Source: Variovorax brevis (lineage in GTDB: Bacteria > Pseudomonadota > Gammaproteobacteria > Burkholderiales > Burkholderiaceae_C). From it: DNA of 64,000 bases. The notes under the pieces are model-generated. The model searched no databases. It saw only the letters and a program-made list of their open reading frames with translations, and had not been told where the DNA came from. Both the position numbers and the translations under genes were made by a program. Of the stretch, positions 19,339-28,435 are shown piece after piece. The stretch lies in NCBI RefSeq assembly GCF_030317105.1, contig NZ_JASZYG010000001.1:992001-1056000 (forward strand). Reading direction: 5' to 3'. Every line of letters begins with the position of its first letter. Positions within the stretch are counted from its first letter, which is position 1.

Positions 19339-20613
19339 TTATTGCGACAGCAGCGGACCGATCTGGCCGCACACCGACTGCATCGCCGCCTGGATGTTCG
19401 CTTGCGGCTGCCACACCGCGTCCAGGCCCGAGCGCACCATCTGCTGCAGCCGCGCGAAGCCGGTGTGGCCCGGCATCAGCTTGCCGGTCGAGATGCCCGA
19501 AACCACCACGGCGTCGAGCTGAGCCGGCGACAGCAGTGCATTGGTCTTGCCCAGCGTCTGCGCGTTGAGTTGCGACTTGCGTGCCGAGGGGAAGAACTGC
19601 GCGAGCCGGGCCGAGTTCTCCGGGTTCGTCATGTAAGCCACGAAGCGCGTGGCCGTCGGCGCGTTCTTGCTCGCCTTGAGCACACCCACACCCGCCTGCC
19701 CCACCAGCGCGTATTCGCCCACCGGACCCTTGGGCAGGGGCACCAGGTCCCAGGCGAAAGACTTGTCCTTGGGCAGCAGCGACGCGCGGCTGATCTGCGT
19801 GATGGTCATGGCCGCGTCGCCGGCGAAAAAGTCCACGCTCTGGCCCGGACCGGGGATGGCCTTCTTGTTGAACACCGCGTCGTGCACGAAGGTCAAGGCG
19901 TCCACCATCGGCTTGTCGGCCAGCGTGCAGCGCTTGCCGTCAGCGCTCCAGGGCGTGGCGCCCCAGCCATAGGTGACCGACGACAGGTATTGCCAGGCCT
20001 GGAAGTTGAAGTCGCGCACCACCAGGCCGCCCTTGCCGGGCTGCGACTGCGCCACGGCCTGCGCGGTGGCGATGGCGTTGGGCCAGGTCCATTGGCCGGC
20101 GGCGATCAATTCGGCCGGCGTCTTCGCGCCCGCCTTCTTGATGAGGTCGTTGTTGACGAACACGCCAAACGGCGAGGTCGAGAAGGGATAAGCGTAGAGC
20201 TGGCCGTCGCGGCTCCAGCGCTCGGTGGCGCTGGCAGGCACCTCCCCCAGGTTGTAGCCGGCGGTGGCATTGAGCGCCGCCGTGAGCGGCACCAGCGCGC
20301 CCGAATTGACGAAGTCGTAGGCCGAGGTCTCGAAGATCCAGGCCATGTCCGGCGCATTGCCGCCAGCGATCTGCGTGGTCAGCGCGGTGGTGTAGTTCTC
20401 GAAGGGCAGCGGCTCGAAGCGCACGTTGACGTTGGGGTTGTCCTTCTTGAAGCCCTCGGCGATGTCGTTGAAGAGCTTCAGGTGCGCTTCGTTGGCGCTC
20501 CAGATGGTCATGCGCAGGTTGACCTCCTGCGCCATCGCAACGCCGGCGAAGGAAAGCGCGAGTGCGCCAGTGACGGCAGCCAGCAGCGAACGTTTGCGAA
20601 TGGAATGGGCCAT
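19339..20613 (-). CDS. CUT1 extracellular sugar-binding protein
   Basis: This 424-residue family 1 solute-binding protein has a signal peptide (RSLLAAVTGALALSFAGVAM, then AQ) and the characteristic FKKDNPNVNVRFEPLPFENY and AGGNAPDMAWI stretches. The start at 20613 (MAHSIRKRS) fits the signal peptide better than an upstream in-frame ATG at 20658. It delivers substrate to the permeases encoded downstream. Three cysteines are not arranged as a lipobox, so it should be a soluble periplasmic protein. Confidence 0.92.
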   Translation of the reverse strand: MAHSIRKRSLLAAVTGALALSFAGVAMAQEVNLRMTIWSANEAHLKLFNDIAEGFKKDNPNVNVRFEPLPFENYTTALTTQIAGGNAPDMAWIFETSAYDFVNSGALVPLTAALNATAGYNLGEVPASATERWSRDGQLYAYPFSTSPFGVFVNNDLIKKAGAKTPAELIAAGQWTWPNAIATAQAVAQSQPGKGGLVVRDFNFQAWQYLSSVTYGWGATPWSADGKRCTLADKPMVDALTFVHDAVFNKKAIPGPGQSVDFFAGDAAMTITQISRASLLPKDKSFAWDLVPLPKGPVGEYALVGQAGVGVLKASKNAPTATRFVAYMTNPENSARLAQFFPSARKSQLNAQTLGKTNALLSPAQLDAVVVSGISTGKLMPGHTGFARLQQMVRSGLDAVWQPQANIQAAMQSVCGQIGPLLSQ

Positions 20614-20654
20614 GTTGTCTCCTCGGTTCTTGGTGAATGCGCGGTCGATGAAAT

Positions 20655-22265
20655 TCAATAGGCCTGCACGTCAGGCCAGTGCAGTTGCACACCGGCCTGC
20701 TCGAGCCGCACGTGGAACCCGGCCAGCTGCGCGTCCGAGGCCTGCACCTGATGTGGCGTCGTGCCGGTGTTCAGGCAGTGCGCGGCCAGCATGCCGGCGA
20801 CCTCGCCCACGTTCCATTCCACCGGATGCAGGCGGTAGCAACCGTTCGTGATGTGGGTGGTGGCGATGTTCTTGCCGCCGGCCAGCAGGTTCGTCATGCG
20901 CCGCGGCAGCAGCGCGCCCAGAGGAATCTCGAAGGGGCAGGAAGGCACGTCGATGTAGTTGTCGCCGCCGGTGGACGGGTGCAGGTCGATGCGGTACATG
21001 CCCACGCCCACGCTGTCGCGGTACTTCACCGCCCCCTGGTCGCCGCGCACGGCATGCGACAGGTGCTGCTCGACGATGCGCGTCACACCCAGGATGCGCC
21101 GGCTCTCGCGGATGTAGGGCGCCATGGCCAGGCCATGCCCGGTGCCGGTGACGTCGCCGCGCAGGCGCAGGCCCCGAAAGCCATTGCCGCCGTCCGCGCG
21201 CGGCGCCTCGGTCTGCAGCCAATAGAACATCGAATAAGACAGCTCGGCCGCGGCCTTGAGGTGGCGCTCCTTGTCGGCCTCGGACAGGTCGATGATCGAG
21301 GCGTCCATGTAGTCGATCATTGGCCAGTTCACCAGGCAGATGTCCGAGGCGTAGGCGCCCGGCACGAAGTTGCGGCGCGCCGCGATGCGCCGGAAGGTCC
21401 ACAGGTTGTGGTCGCCGCCGCCCTTGCGCTGGTCGGCGTCCACCAGCAGCGGGTCGTCGTCGGGGTTGGGCGTGAAGCTGCGCTCGACGATTTCCAGCGT
21501 GCGCGGATGCGGCGCCTTGAAGCCCAGCAGCGGCCCGCCCCAGAAGCGGGGTTGCACGGTGCGCCAGTGGTCGTAGTTCTTCGGCTTGTCGATGGTCTGG
21601 TCGCCATCGACGTGGTCGATGGCAAAGCAGATCGACACCGCCTGCACGTTGTCCGGCTGCGCCGTGGCGGGCGCGCTCGGCTCGCCCGTGTCGGCTTGGC
21701 TTTCGAAGCCCTTGGCGTACTCGGTGCCGGTGAGCGGAAGCAAGTCGCCCAACTCGGTGGCGTCGATGACATAGGCGGCCGCGACCGTCACTTCGCGCCC
21801 GCTGTCGCGGTGGCGCAGGGTGACGGCGCGCACCCTGTCGCCCTGCGTGTCCGCCGCCACCGGACGGTAGGGCTGCAGCACGGTCAGCAGGCCGGCGCCG
21901 CGCCAGGGCGCGAGCATGGCCTCGAGCACGGCCAGCCCCACGCGCGGCTCGGCGCAGACGCGGCTCACCCAGCCGGCACCGGGGTTCAGGTCGGGCCAGG
22001 CGCGGCTGACCTCGGTCAAGGGATAGTGGTCGCGGTAGTACTGGCGAATGCCGTTGCGCAGCTTCCGATAGCGACGCGTGATGCCGAACTGCTCGACCCA
22101 TGTGTGCTCGTCCGGCGGCACGGCCTGGCTGGTGAGCTGGCCGCCGATCCAGTCGTACTCCTCGCTCATCACCACGCGGCGCCCCGCCTCCAGCGCGCCG
22201 AGAGCGGCTGCGACGCCGCCCAAGCCACCGCCCACGATGAGGATGTCGGTCTTCAGTTCTTGCAT
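20655..22265 (-). CDS. FAD-dependent oxidoreductase of the FAD_oxidored (PF12831) type
   Basis: This 536-residue protein starts with a clear FAD-binding Rossmann motif (ILIVGGGLGGVAAALGALEAG, residues about 8-28). It has the family's ISCFAID-like AVSICFAIDHVDGD segment and ends with NLLAGGKNIATTHITNGCYR and HPVEWNVGEVAGMLA. No signal peptide is present, so it is cytoplasmic. Family members occur in sugar and polysaccharide loci but few have a proven reaction; some are annotated as xanthan-lyase-like without good ground. Its place between the LacI gene and the sugar receptor gene suggests that it oxidises the imported sugar or glycoside. That role is inference. Confidence 0.85.
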   Translation of the reverse strand: MQELKTDILIVGGGLGGVAAALGALEAGRRVVMSEEYDWIGGQLTSQAVPPDEHTWVEQFGITRRYRKLRNGIRQYYRDHYPLTEVSRAWPDLNPGAGWVSRVCAEPRVGLAVLEAMLAPWRGAGLLTVLQPYRPVAADTQGDRVRAVTLRHRDSGREVTVAAAYVIDATELGDLLPLTGTEYAKGFESQADTGEPSAPATAQPDNVQAVSICFAIDHVDGDQTIDKPKNYDHWRTVQPRFWGGPLLGFKAPHPRTLEIVERSFTPNPDDDPLLVDADQRKGGGDHNLWTFRRIAARRNFVPGAYASDICLVNWPMIDYMDASIIDLSEADKERHLKAAAELSYSMFYWLQTEAPRADGGNGFRGLRLRGDVTGTGHGLAMAPYIRESRRILGVTRIVEQHLSHAVRGDQGAVKYRDSVGVGMYRIDLHPSTGGDNYIDVPSCPFEIPLGALLPRRMTNLLAGGKNIATTHITNGCYRLHPVEWNVGEVAGMLAAHCLNTGTTPHQVQASDAQLAGFHVRLEQAGVQLHWPDVQAY

Positions 22266-22300
22266 GCTTGTGTCTGTCTTCCTGCTTGTTGGTGGGAGCG

Positions 22301-23329
22301 TCAGCGCGGCGCGGGCCCGAGCGTGTCGCCGGCGATGGGTTCGCAAGGCAGCAGCGCCTGCTGCACCGGCTCGTCGGCGCCACTTTCGATGCGCCGCACC
22401 AGCATCGCGGTGGCCTGCCGGCCCATTTCCTCGCGCGGGATGCGAAAGGACGCGAAGCGCGTGCGGCTTTCGGCGCGCAGGTGCGAGCCCAATGCCACCA
22501 CCGACAGGTGCCGCGGCAGGTGCAAGTCGCACGCGTGGGCAGCGGCCTCCAGCCGCATGGCATCGGCCAGTTCGACGCAGAACACGGCCGTGGCGCCGCT
22601 TTGCAGCACCGCGTCCAGCAATGCGGCATCGCTGCCCGCGGTGTCGGTCATGTGCAAGGCGACACGCAGGTCGGTGCCGAGCGCGGCATGGAAGCCACGC
22701 CAGCGGTCGGCCGGGGATTCGGCGGGACCGGTGATGCCGAGGTAGGCCAGGCGCGTGTGGCCCAGGGCGCGCGCCTGCTGCACCAGCTGCCCGGTGGCGG
22801 TGGCGTAGTCGGCGCCGACGAAGGGCACGGGCGCACCCGCGTCATCGCGCCGGCCGATGGCCACGAAGGGATAGTCGCCGGCCACCAGCCGCTGCAGTTC
22901 GTCGCGGTCAAAGGCGCGGCCCAGCACGATGCAGCCGTCGGCGATGCGCAGCCGGCTTTCCTCGGCAAAGATCTTTCGCTGCGTGCCCTGGCCGGCGCCG
23001 GTGAGCAGGAGCAGGTCGTAGCCGCGCGCCTGCGCCTCTTCTTCGATGCCAAAGAGGAAAGGCAGGAAGAAGTCTGCTTGCGCACTCGGGAACGCCGGCT
23101 CGTAGGTGAACACGCCGAGGATCTGGTTGGAGCCCCTGGCCATGCGCCGGGCGATCGGGTCGGGCACGTAGCCGGTCTCGCGGATGATCTTTTGCACCCG
23201 CTCGCGGGTTTCCTGCGGGATGCGTGCCAACGCGTTTCCGGCGCCGTTGAGCACCAGCGACACGGTCGCCTGACTCACGCCGGCGAGCTTGGCGATGTCG
23301 AGCTGGGTCACGCGGCGCTGGGCAGCCAT
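22301..23329 (-). CDS. LacI-family regulator of the CUT1 sugar operon
   Basis: This 342-residue regulator has the LacI HTH RVTQLDIAKLAGVSQATVSLVLNG at the N-terminus, the hinge DPIARRMARGSNQILGVF, and a sugar-binding effector domain. It is the first gene of the CUT1 unit, 35 bases ahead of the FAD oxidoreductase gene. The double palindrome 23340-23376 lies just before its start, so autoregulation together with the operon is likely. The inducer is unknown. Confidence 0.9.
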   Translation of the reverse strand: MAAQRRVTQLDIAKLAGVSQATVSLVLNGAGNALARIPQETRERVQKIIRETGYVPDPIARRMARGSNQILGVFTYEPAFPSAQADFFLPFLFGIEEEAQARGYDLLLLTGAGQGTQRKIFAEESRLRIADGCIVLGRAFDRDELQRLVAGDYPFVAIGRRDDAGAPVPFVGADYATATGQLVQQARALGHTRLAYLGITGPAESPADRWRGFHAALGTDLRVALHMTDTAGSDAALLDAVLQSGATAVFCVELADAMRLEAAAHACDLHLPRHLSVVALGSHLRAESRTRFASFRIPREEMGRQATAMLVRRIESGADEPVQQALLPCEPIAGDTLGPAPR

Positions 23330-23339
23330 GGGCGGTGTT

Positions 23340-23376
23340 GATAATGCGTATTAGCGAGTTGCTAATGCGCATTATC
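23340..23376. promoter_or_regulatory. Pair of facing LacI-type operators
   Basis: Two 16-base arms, gataatgcgtattagc (23340-23355) and gctaatgcgcattatc (23361-23376), are inverted copies of each other with one mismatch and a 5-base spacer. Each arm also contains its own dyad: AATGCGCATT is a perfect palindrome and AATGCGTATT is nearly so, with the central CG usual for LacI operators. The spacing of the two centres is about 21 bases, or two helical turns. The site lies 10 bases from the lacI-type ATG and may also cover the promoter of the rightward glycosyltransferase genes. Confidence 0.85.
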
Positions 23377-23478
23377 TGGAGATCCGTCGACAATTCAAGA
23401 GGTGACCGGGGAGGGATTTCCCGTGGCGTTTTCGGCCGTTCATTTCAGGTTCAGTTGCGGGCCCTAGCGTTCGGCAAC

Positions 23479-25038
23479 GTGCCAAGCTCATTCATATTCC
23501 GGACAGGCCTGCTGCGCTTGCGCCTGGTGGACGCGAGTGCGTCCATTGGATGGCTGATCGCCTGCGTCACGCTCATGCGCCTGGGGCTCGCAGCCACCAT
23601 GCCGCTCACGCCGCAAGAGGCGTATTACTGGACGTGGAGCCGCTTCGTGGACTGGTCCTATTTCGACCATCCGCCACTGGCCAGCCATGGCATCGCGTTG
23701 ACCACGCTGCTCCTGGGTCAGACTTCCTTCGCCATCAAGAGCGCCGCGGTGCTCTGGTCGCTGGGCTGGAATCTCTTGTGGGCACGGCTGGTGCTGGACA
23801 TGTTCGGCGACCGACGGCTGGCCTTCTGGTCGCTGCTGGCGATCAACCTCACCTTGCTCTACGAGTTCTACGGCGTGGGCGCCACCCCGGACGCGCCGCT
23901 CATGTTCGGGTGGATCGGCGCGATCTGGGCCGTGTGGCGCGCAAGTGCCACGGGCCGTGGCGCCTGGTGGCTTGTGGCGGGACTGTTCGGCGGCTTGGCC
24001 ATGCTGGGGAAGTACCCTGGCGTGCTGCTGCTTTCGGTCATGGTGCTCTACGTGTTGGCCGTGCCCGCGCAGCGCCACTGGCTGCGGCGGCCACAGCCCT
24101 ATCTGGCGGTGGTGCTGGCGGCGCTCGTCTTCCTGCCGGTCGTGGTGTGGAATGCCCGGCACGAATGGGTTTCGCTGGCATTCCAGAGCAGCCGGCGGCT
24201 GGGCGAGATGCAAGGCCTCAAGCCGCGTTTCTTCGTCCTGCTGCTGGCAACGCAGTTCCTGCTGCTGACACCCTACCTGTTTGCCGTGTCGCTCCATGCC
24301 ATGTGGCGCAGCGTGCGTGCCTGGGTGGACCGGCGCATTGCGCCAGCGGAGTTGCTGTTGCTGCTCAGCGCCCTGGTGCCGCTTGTGGTTTTCGTGGCGG
24401 CAAGCTTTCGCTCCAATGCCAAGATCAACTGGCTCCTTCCGGCATGGTGGTCGCTCATCGTGCTGGGCATGCGCCATGGCCTCGACCGCGGCGGTCAGCG
24501 CCGGTTGCGCGCATGGGGCCTGGCGTCGTCGGCGTCATTGCTGGTGGCGACGATTGCAATCGCGACCGTCCCCAATCTCCCCCTGCCCGGCGACCTGAAC
24601 ATCTGGAGCGGGTGGCGCGACGCCGCGCAGCGCGTGGATCTCGCCGTGGCCGCCGAACGCCATGCAGGCCGGCGCGCCTTCGTGTTTTCGCCCAACTACA
24701 AGATCAGTTCCCTGCTGTGGTTCCATCGGCCCAGCCAGGAACGCACCTACGCCCAGGACATCTTCGGACGCAAGGCGCTCCAGTACGACTACTTCCCGCA
24801 AACGGAGGACCTCGTGGGCGCGACCGGCTTCCTGGTGGTGTCCGACCAGGCGCAATCAACCCTTCAAGTCGACGCCATCCGCCCGCTGTTCGAATCGCTG
24901 GAGCGCGTGGATGTCATTGAAGTCGGCGCACTGGAGCGCCGCACACGCCGCATCGAGATCTGGCGCGGCACGGGCTACCGCGGCCGTCCGCAGCATCCGC
25001 ACGGCGCCGTGGACCTGCCCGACGACGCCGCCTCGTGA
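23479..25038 (+). CDS. Membrane glycosyltransferase of the ArnT/PMT_2 family
   Basis: This is a multi-spanning protein of roughly 520 residues. The first extracytoplasmic loop has the family motif EAYYWTWSRFVDWSYFDHPP, preceded by Gln where many members have Asp. Later hydrophobic segments include AVVLAALVFLPVVVWNARHEW and LLLLLSALVPLVVFVAASFRSNAKINWL, the latter typical of ArnT-like enzymes. These transfer a sugar from a lipid phosphate donor to a surface target such as lipid A or a protein. The start is uncertain: a GTG at 23479 is used here, but in-frame codons from 23335 onwards are possible and no good ribosome-binding site is seen. The GT2-GtrA gene follows after 7 bases, so the two should act together. 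Confidence 0.8.
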   Translation: MPSSFIFRTGLLRLRLVDASASIGWLIACVTLMRLGLAATMPLTPQEAYYWTWSRFVDWSYFDHPPLASHGIALTTLLLGQTSFAIKSAAVLWSLGWNLLWARLVLDMFGDRRLAFWSLLAINLTLLYEFYGVGATPDAPLMFGWIGAIWAVWRASATGRGAWWLVAGLFGGLAMLGKYPGVLLLSVMVLYVLAVPAQRHWLRRPQPYLAVVLAALVFLPVVVWNARHEWVSLAFQSSRRLGEMQGLKPRFFVLLLATQFLLLTPYLFAVSLHAMWRSVRAWVDRRIAPAELLLLLSALVPLVVFVAASFRSNAKINWLLPAWWSLIVLGMRHGLDRGGQRRLRAWGLASSASLLVATIAIATVPNLPLPGDLNIWSGWRDAAQRVDLAVAAERHAGRRAFVFSPNYKISSLLWFHRPSQERTYAQDIFGRKALQYDYFPQTEDLVGATGFLVVSDQAQSTLQVDAIRPLFESLERVDVIEVGALERRTRRIEIWRGTGYRGRPQHPHGAVDLPDDAAS

Positions 25039-25045
25039 GACGCGA

Positions 25046-26146
25046 ATGCCAGAGTTGTCGATCATCGTTCCCACCTTCAACGAACGCGACAACGTGCAGG
25101 AGGTGAATGCCCGTGTCTGCGCCGCGCTGCCGGGCGTCGACTGGGAGATGATCTTCGTCGACGACGACTCGCCGGACGACTGCGCCGGCGCGGTGCGCAA
25201 GATGGGAGAAACCGATCCCCGCATCCGCTGTGTGCACCGGATCGGCCGGCGCGGCCTGGCGTCTGCCTGCATGGAAGGCATCCTCGCATCGTGCGCCCCG
25301 GTGGTGGCGGTCATGGATGCAGACCTGCAGCACGACGAGCGCCTCCTCCTGTTGATGCTCGACACGCTCCTGGACGACAAGGATCTCGACGTCGTGGTGG
25401 GCAGCCGCTATGTGGAGGGTGGCCACACGGGCAGCTGGGACGCCTCCCGCGCGCGCCTGAGCCGGCTGGCCACGCGCCTGGGCGCCATCGTGCTCAAGGC
25501 CGACCTGAAGGACCCGATGAGCGGCTTCTTCATGATCCGACATGCGGCAGCGCTGCGCTGCATCCGCAAAGGCATGTCGGGCGTGGGCTTCAAGATCCTG
25601 TTCGATCTTTTTGCAAGCTCGCCCGAGCCCTTGCGCTTTCGCGAGTTGCCTTACGAGTTTCGCAACCGCGTCGCGGGCGAAAGCAAGCTGGACAGCACCG
25701 TGGCCTGGGAATACTTCATCATGCTGCTGGACCGCTTCCTCGGCGGCATCGTGCCGATCCGCTTCATTGCCTTCGCCATGGTGGGCGGGCTCGGGCTGGT
25801 CGTGCACATGGCGGTGCTGGGAACCCTTTTCAAGGGACTGGGCCTTTCGTTCGTGGTCGCGCAGACCACGGCGACGCTCGTGGCAATGACCGGCAATTTC
25901 CTTCTCAACAACGTGCTGACCTACCGCGACCTGCGCCTGCGCGGATGGCGCCTGCTCACCGGATGGGCCTCGTTCTCGTTGGTGTGCAGCGTGGGCGCGC
26001 TGGCCAACGTCGGCATCGCCGACTGGCTGTTCGTGCAACGTCCTCAGCTGTGGGCTGCATCGGCGGTGGCGGGTGTGCTGGTCGGGGCGGTGTGGAACTA
26101 CGCTGTATCGACGGTCTACACCTGGAAGAAGCCGCGAACGGCTTGA
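25046..26146 (+). CDS. Polyprenyl-phosphate glycosyltransferase fused to a GtrA domain
   Basis: The protein has 366 residues. Residues 1-230 form a GT2 domain of the dolichol-phosphate mannose synthase type (SIIVPTFNERDNVQEV, then IFVDDDSPDDC, VVAVMDADLQHDE with DxD, and DPMSGFFM). Residues of about 240-366 form a four-helix GtrA-like membrane domain (IAFAMVGGLGLVVHMAVLG, NFLLNNVLTYRD). It should charge undecaprenyl phosphate with a sugar at the inner face and help flip it, supplying the membrane glycosyltransferase encoded just upstream. The sugar is not predictable from sequence. Confidence 0.9.
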   Translation: MPELSIIVPTFNERDNVQEVNARVCAALPGVDWEMIFVDDDSPDDCAGAVRKMGETDPRIRCVHRIGRRGLASACMEGILASCAPVVAVMDADLQHDERLLLLMLDTLLDDKDLDVVVGSRYVEGGHTGSWDASRARLSRLATRLGAIVLKADLKDPMSGFFMIRHAAALRCIRKGMSGVGFKILFDLFASSPEPLRFRELPYEFRNRVAGESKLDSTVAWEYFIMLLDRFLGGIVPIRFIAFAMVGGLGLVVHMAVLGTLFKGLGLSFVVAQTTATLVAMTGNFLLNNVLTYRDLRLRGWRLLTGWASFSLVCSVGALANVGIADWLFVQRPQLWAASAVAGVLVGAVWNYAVSTVYTWKKPRTA

Positions 26147-26303
26147 GGCGGGGCGGTCGCCTGCGTGCGGGGAAACACCGGCCGCTGAAGCCGATCGCCG
26201 TAGCCGTCCGCCCCCTCTCGTCCGAGACTTTCATGGCGCTCCCTCCTACGCGCCGGGCAATCGGCACGATTCATTCTCTGGCTCCCACCCACTGGAGCCC
26301 ACG

Positions 26304-26798
26304 ATGCCCACCACGAAACGCCAAGAGCCCGATGCATGCACCCTTCTTGATGCGGACCACCGCAACGTCAAGAAGCTTTTCAAGTCCTATGAAGAACTCA
26401 TGGGTTCGAAGGCGGCCAGCGCTTCCCAGAAGAAGCGCGACCTTGCCAACCAGATCTGTACCGAACTCACCGTGCACGCAACGATTGAAGAAGAGATCTT
26501 CTATCCCGCCGTGCGCGAAGCCATCAAGGACGTCGACCTGCTGGAAGAGGCAGAAGTCGAACACGCCACCGCCAAGGATCTCATTGCCCAAATCCAGGAA
26601 GCCGCCGACGTCGACGACAAGTTCGACGCCAAGGTCACCGTGCTGGGCGAGTACATCGATCACCACGTCAAGGAAGAGCGCAACGAGATGTTCCCCAAGG
26701 CTCGTGCAGCGCGCGGGCTCGACCTGGTCGCCATGCGCGAGCAGCTCGAAGCGCGCAAGGAAGAGCTGATGGCAGAACTCACCGGCGCGACCGCTTGA
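26304..26798 (+). CDS. Hemerythrin-like HHE domain protein
   Basis: This 164-residue helical protein has the metal-ligand pattern of HHE hemerythrins: DADHRNVKKLF (His near residue 19), ELTVHATIEEEIFYPAV (H-x3-E), VEHATAKDLI, and YIDHHVKEERNEMFP near the end of the bundle. Such proteins bind a di-iron centre and are linked to oxygen, nitric-oxide or iron handling. It is a single gene with GGAG before the ATG and a terminator right after it. Its neighbours are general stress-type genes. Confidence 0.88.
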   Translation: MPTTKRQEPDACTLLDADHRNVKKLFKSYEELMGSKAASASQKKRDLANQICTELTVHATIEEEIFYPAVREAIKDVDLLEEAEVEHATAKDLIAQIQEAADVDDKFDAKVTVLGEYIDHHVKEERNEMFPKARAARGLDLVAMREQLEARKEELMAELTGATA

Positions 26799-26812
26799 GC
26801 AAGATGAACGCA

Positions 26813-26848
26813 GCGGCAGCCTGACGTTTGTCCGGCTACCGCTTTTTT
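26813..26848 (+). terminator. Rho-independent terminator after the hemerythrin gene
   Basis: The stem GCGGCAGCC (26813-26821) pairs with GGCTACCGC (26834-26842) with one mismatch and a 12-base loop. Six T residues follow at 26843-26848. It begins 15 bases after the hemerythrin stop. Confidence 0.75.
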
Positions 26849-26993
26849 CGTGAGTGTCCCGCAGGATGCGAAGCGCCGAACGCACCCGGCCGCCTCGCCC
26901 TGCTCGACCTCCACAGCAACGGAAGTTCCGTCTTGACCGAGGACAAACGCGCCCTCGGGTGCGCCACCATGCCTCAACCCTGAAAGTTTTCCC

Positions 26994-27938
26994 ATGACTC
27001 ATGGTGCGTCCTTGTTTTCCAATCCCTTTCAGCAGTGGCTCAGCATCACCTCGACGCTGACCAACATGTTCCTGCTCGAACCCGGCGCAGGCGGCGCGTC
27101 CGCACCTGCCGCTGGATCGATGACGGAAACCCATCCCGGCTACAGCCTGTTCATTCCCTCCCTTCTTGCAGGCGAGCCCAGGGGCCTGGTCGTCATGCTT
27201 CATGGTGCGATGCAGGATCCGGCAGACTTTGCGGCCGGCACTGCCATGAACGAGGCGGCGCAAGAGCAGGGCCTGATCGTTCTCTATCCCGAGCAGGCGG
27301 GGTCGGCCAACCCGCAGCGCTGCTGGAACTGGTTCGATGTCAAATCACATGCCAAGGGCACGGGCGAACCGGCACACATTGCTGCACTGACCCTGCAGGT
27401 GGTCGAGCGTTTCTCGCTGGACCCGCAGCGCGTGTATGTGGCAGGCATGTCGGCCGGCGGCGCCATGGCAACGCTCGTGGGCACGCTCTACCCGGAGATC
27501 TATGCAGCCGTGGGCGTGCATTCCGGACTGGCATCACACGTTGCTTGCGACGTGTCTTCAGCCCTTGCAGCCATGCGCGGCGAAGTACGCCCCGTCAAGG
27601 GAACGCCCTCGGGCATGCCGACCATCGTCTTTCATGGCGATGCCGACCGCACCGTGGATTTGCTCAACAGCGACGACATCATCGAGGCAGCCGTCTTGGT
27701 CGACGCCATCGTGACGGAAGAGCGCATGACCGGGGCAGACGGATACGCCTGCACGCAACGGGTGCATCGAAACAACGAGGGCACCCTGCTGGCCGAACAC
27801 TGGATCCTGCACAACGGCCGCCATGCGTGGTCGGGCGGCAGCAACGCCGGGACATTCGCAGACCCCTTCGGCCCCGATGCCAGCCGCGAAATGCTTCGCT
27901 TCTTCAGCGGCTTTGCGTTGCGCCAGGCGCCGCAATAG
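26994..27938 (+). CDS. PHA-depolymerase-like esterase (esterase PHB type)
   Basis: This 314-residue alpha/beta hydrolase has the oxyanion segment GLVVMLHGAMQDPADFA, the nucleophile elbow GMSAGG (near residue 150), the Asp region VFHGDADRTV and a His in NGRHAWSGG. This is the extracellular catalytic domain type 1 of short-chain polyhydroxyalkanoate depolymerases and of related LpqC-like feruloyl or acetyl esterases. There is no clear signal peptide and no substrate-binding domain, so it may be an intracellular or accessory esterase. Its 3' end overlaps the facing small gene by 35 bases. Confidence 0.85.
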   Translation: MTHGASLFSNPFQQWLSITSTLTNMFLLEPGAGGASAPAAGSMTETHPGYSLFIPSLLAGEPRGLVVMLHGAMQDPADFAAGTAMNEAAQEQGLIVLYPEQAGSANPQRCWNWFDVKSHAKGTGEPAHIAALTLQVVERFSLDPQRVYVAGMSAGGAMATLVGTLYPEIYAAVGVHSGLASHVACDVSSALAAMRGEVRPVKGTPSGMPTIVFHGDADRTVDLLNSDDIIEAAVLVDAIVTEERMTGADGYACTQRVHRNNEGTLLAEHWILHNGRHAWSGGSNAGTFADPFGPDASREMLRFFSGFALRQAPQ

Positions 27939-28215
27939 CACCCGAAAGCTGCGGCGACATCGCCGCCGCACCGGTCTCCGCCCAGAAGCTGAAATCGACC
28001 GTTTCACGCAAGGCTCGCCATCCCTTGCTCGTGATGCTCAAGACCAGCGCGGGCCGGCGGCTGCTGGGTACGGAGGGGCGCTTGCCGACCGGAGGAAGGA
28101 TGGCAGTGATCAAACCCGCAGCGCGCAGCACGCGCAGCTTGTCGACAGCAGAAGGCTCGTAAATCGTGTGAGGCAGTTCTCTGTCGGCAACTGCGCGAAG
28201 TAGCTCCATGGGCAT
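27904..28215 (-). CDS. Small hypothetical winged-helix-like protein
   Basis: This 103-residue protein begins at 28215 behind AGGAG. The segment SAVDKLRVLRAAGLITAILPP, followed by LVLSITSKGWRAL, resembles a compact winged helix, with a helix, the phrase LRAAGLI and a beta-hairpin ending TSKG, as found in small regulators. I do not recognise a named family. It is convergent with the esterase gene and overlaps it at the tail, and it is divergent from the DUF3597 gene. Confidence 0.55.
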   Translation of the reverse strand: MPMELLRAVADRELPHTIYEPSAVDKLRVLRAAGLITAILPPVGKRPSVPSSRRPALVLSITSKGWRALRETVDFSFWAETGAAAMSPQLSGAIAAPGATQSR

Positions 28216-28435
28216 CCTGGACTCCTTTTCAAGCAAGCTCGAACACAGTCTTCCAGACACAAGACGATTGGCGCAGCGGCAAATCGAAATGCATTGCGTA
28301 GGAAGGGCGTCAGCATTTGTGTCGGGCAATGCGAGTGCGCCCTTCTCCTGCACCGCGCACCAGACCCTGTCCGACATGCGCATGGCTTGCGTTGCCCAAT
28401 GCTGGCGCACCCCAACCATTCCAGGAGAACTTCAC

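Noticed and set aside
23335..23478. Earlier start codons (ATG at 23335 and later) for the membrane glycosyltransferase.
   Set aside because: That stretch runs through the operator region and translates to sequence unlike the family's N-terminus.
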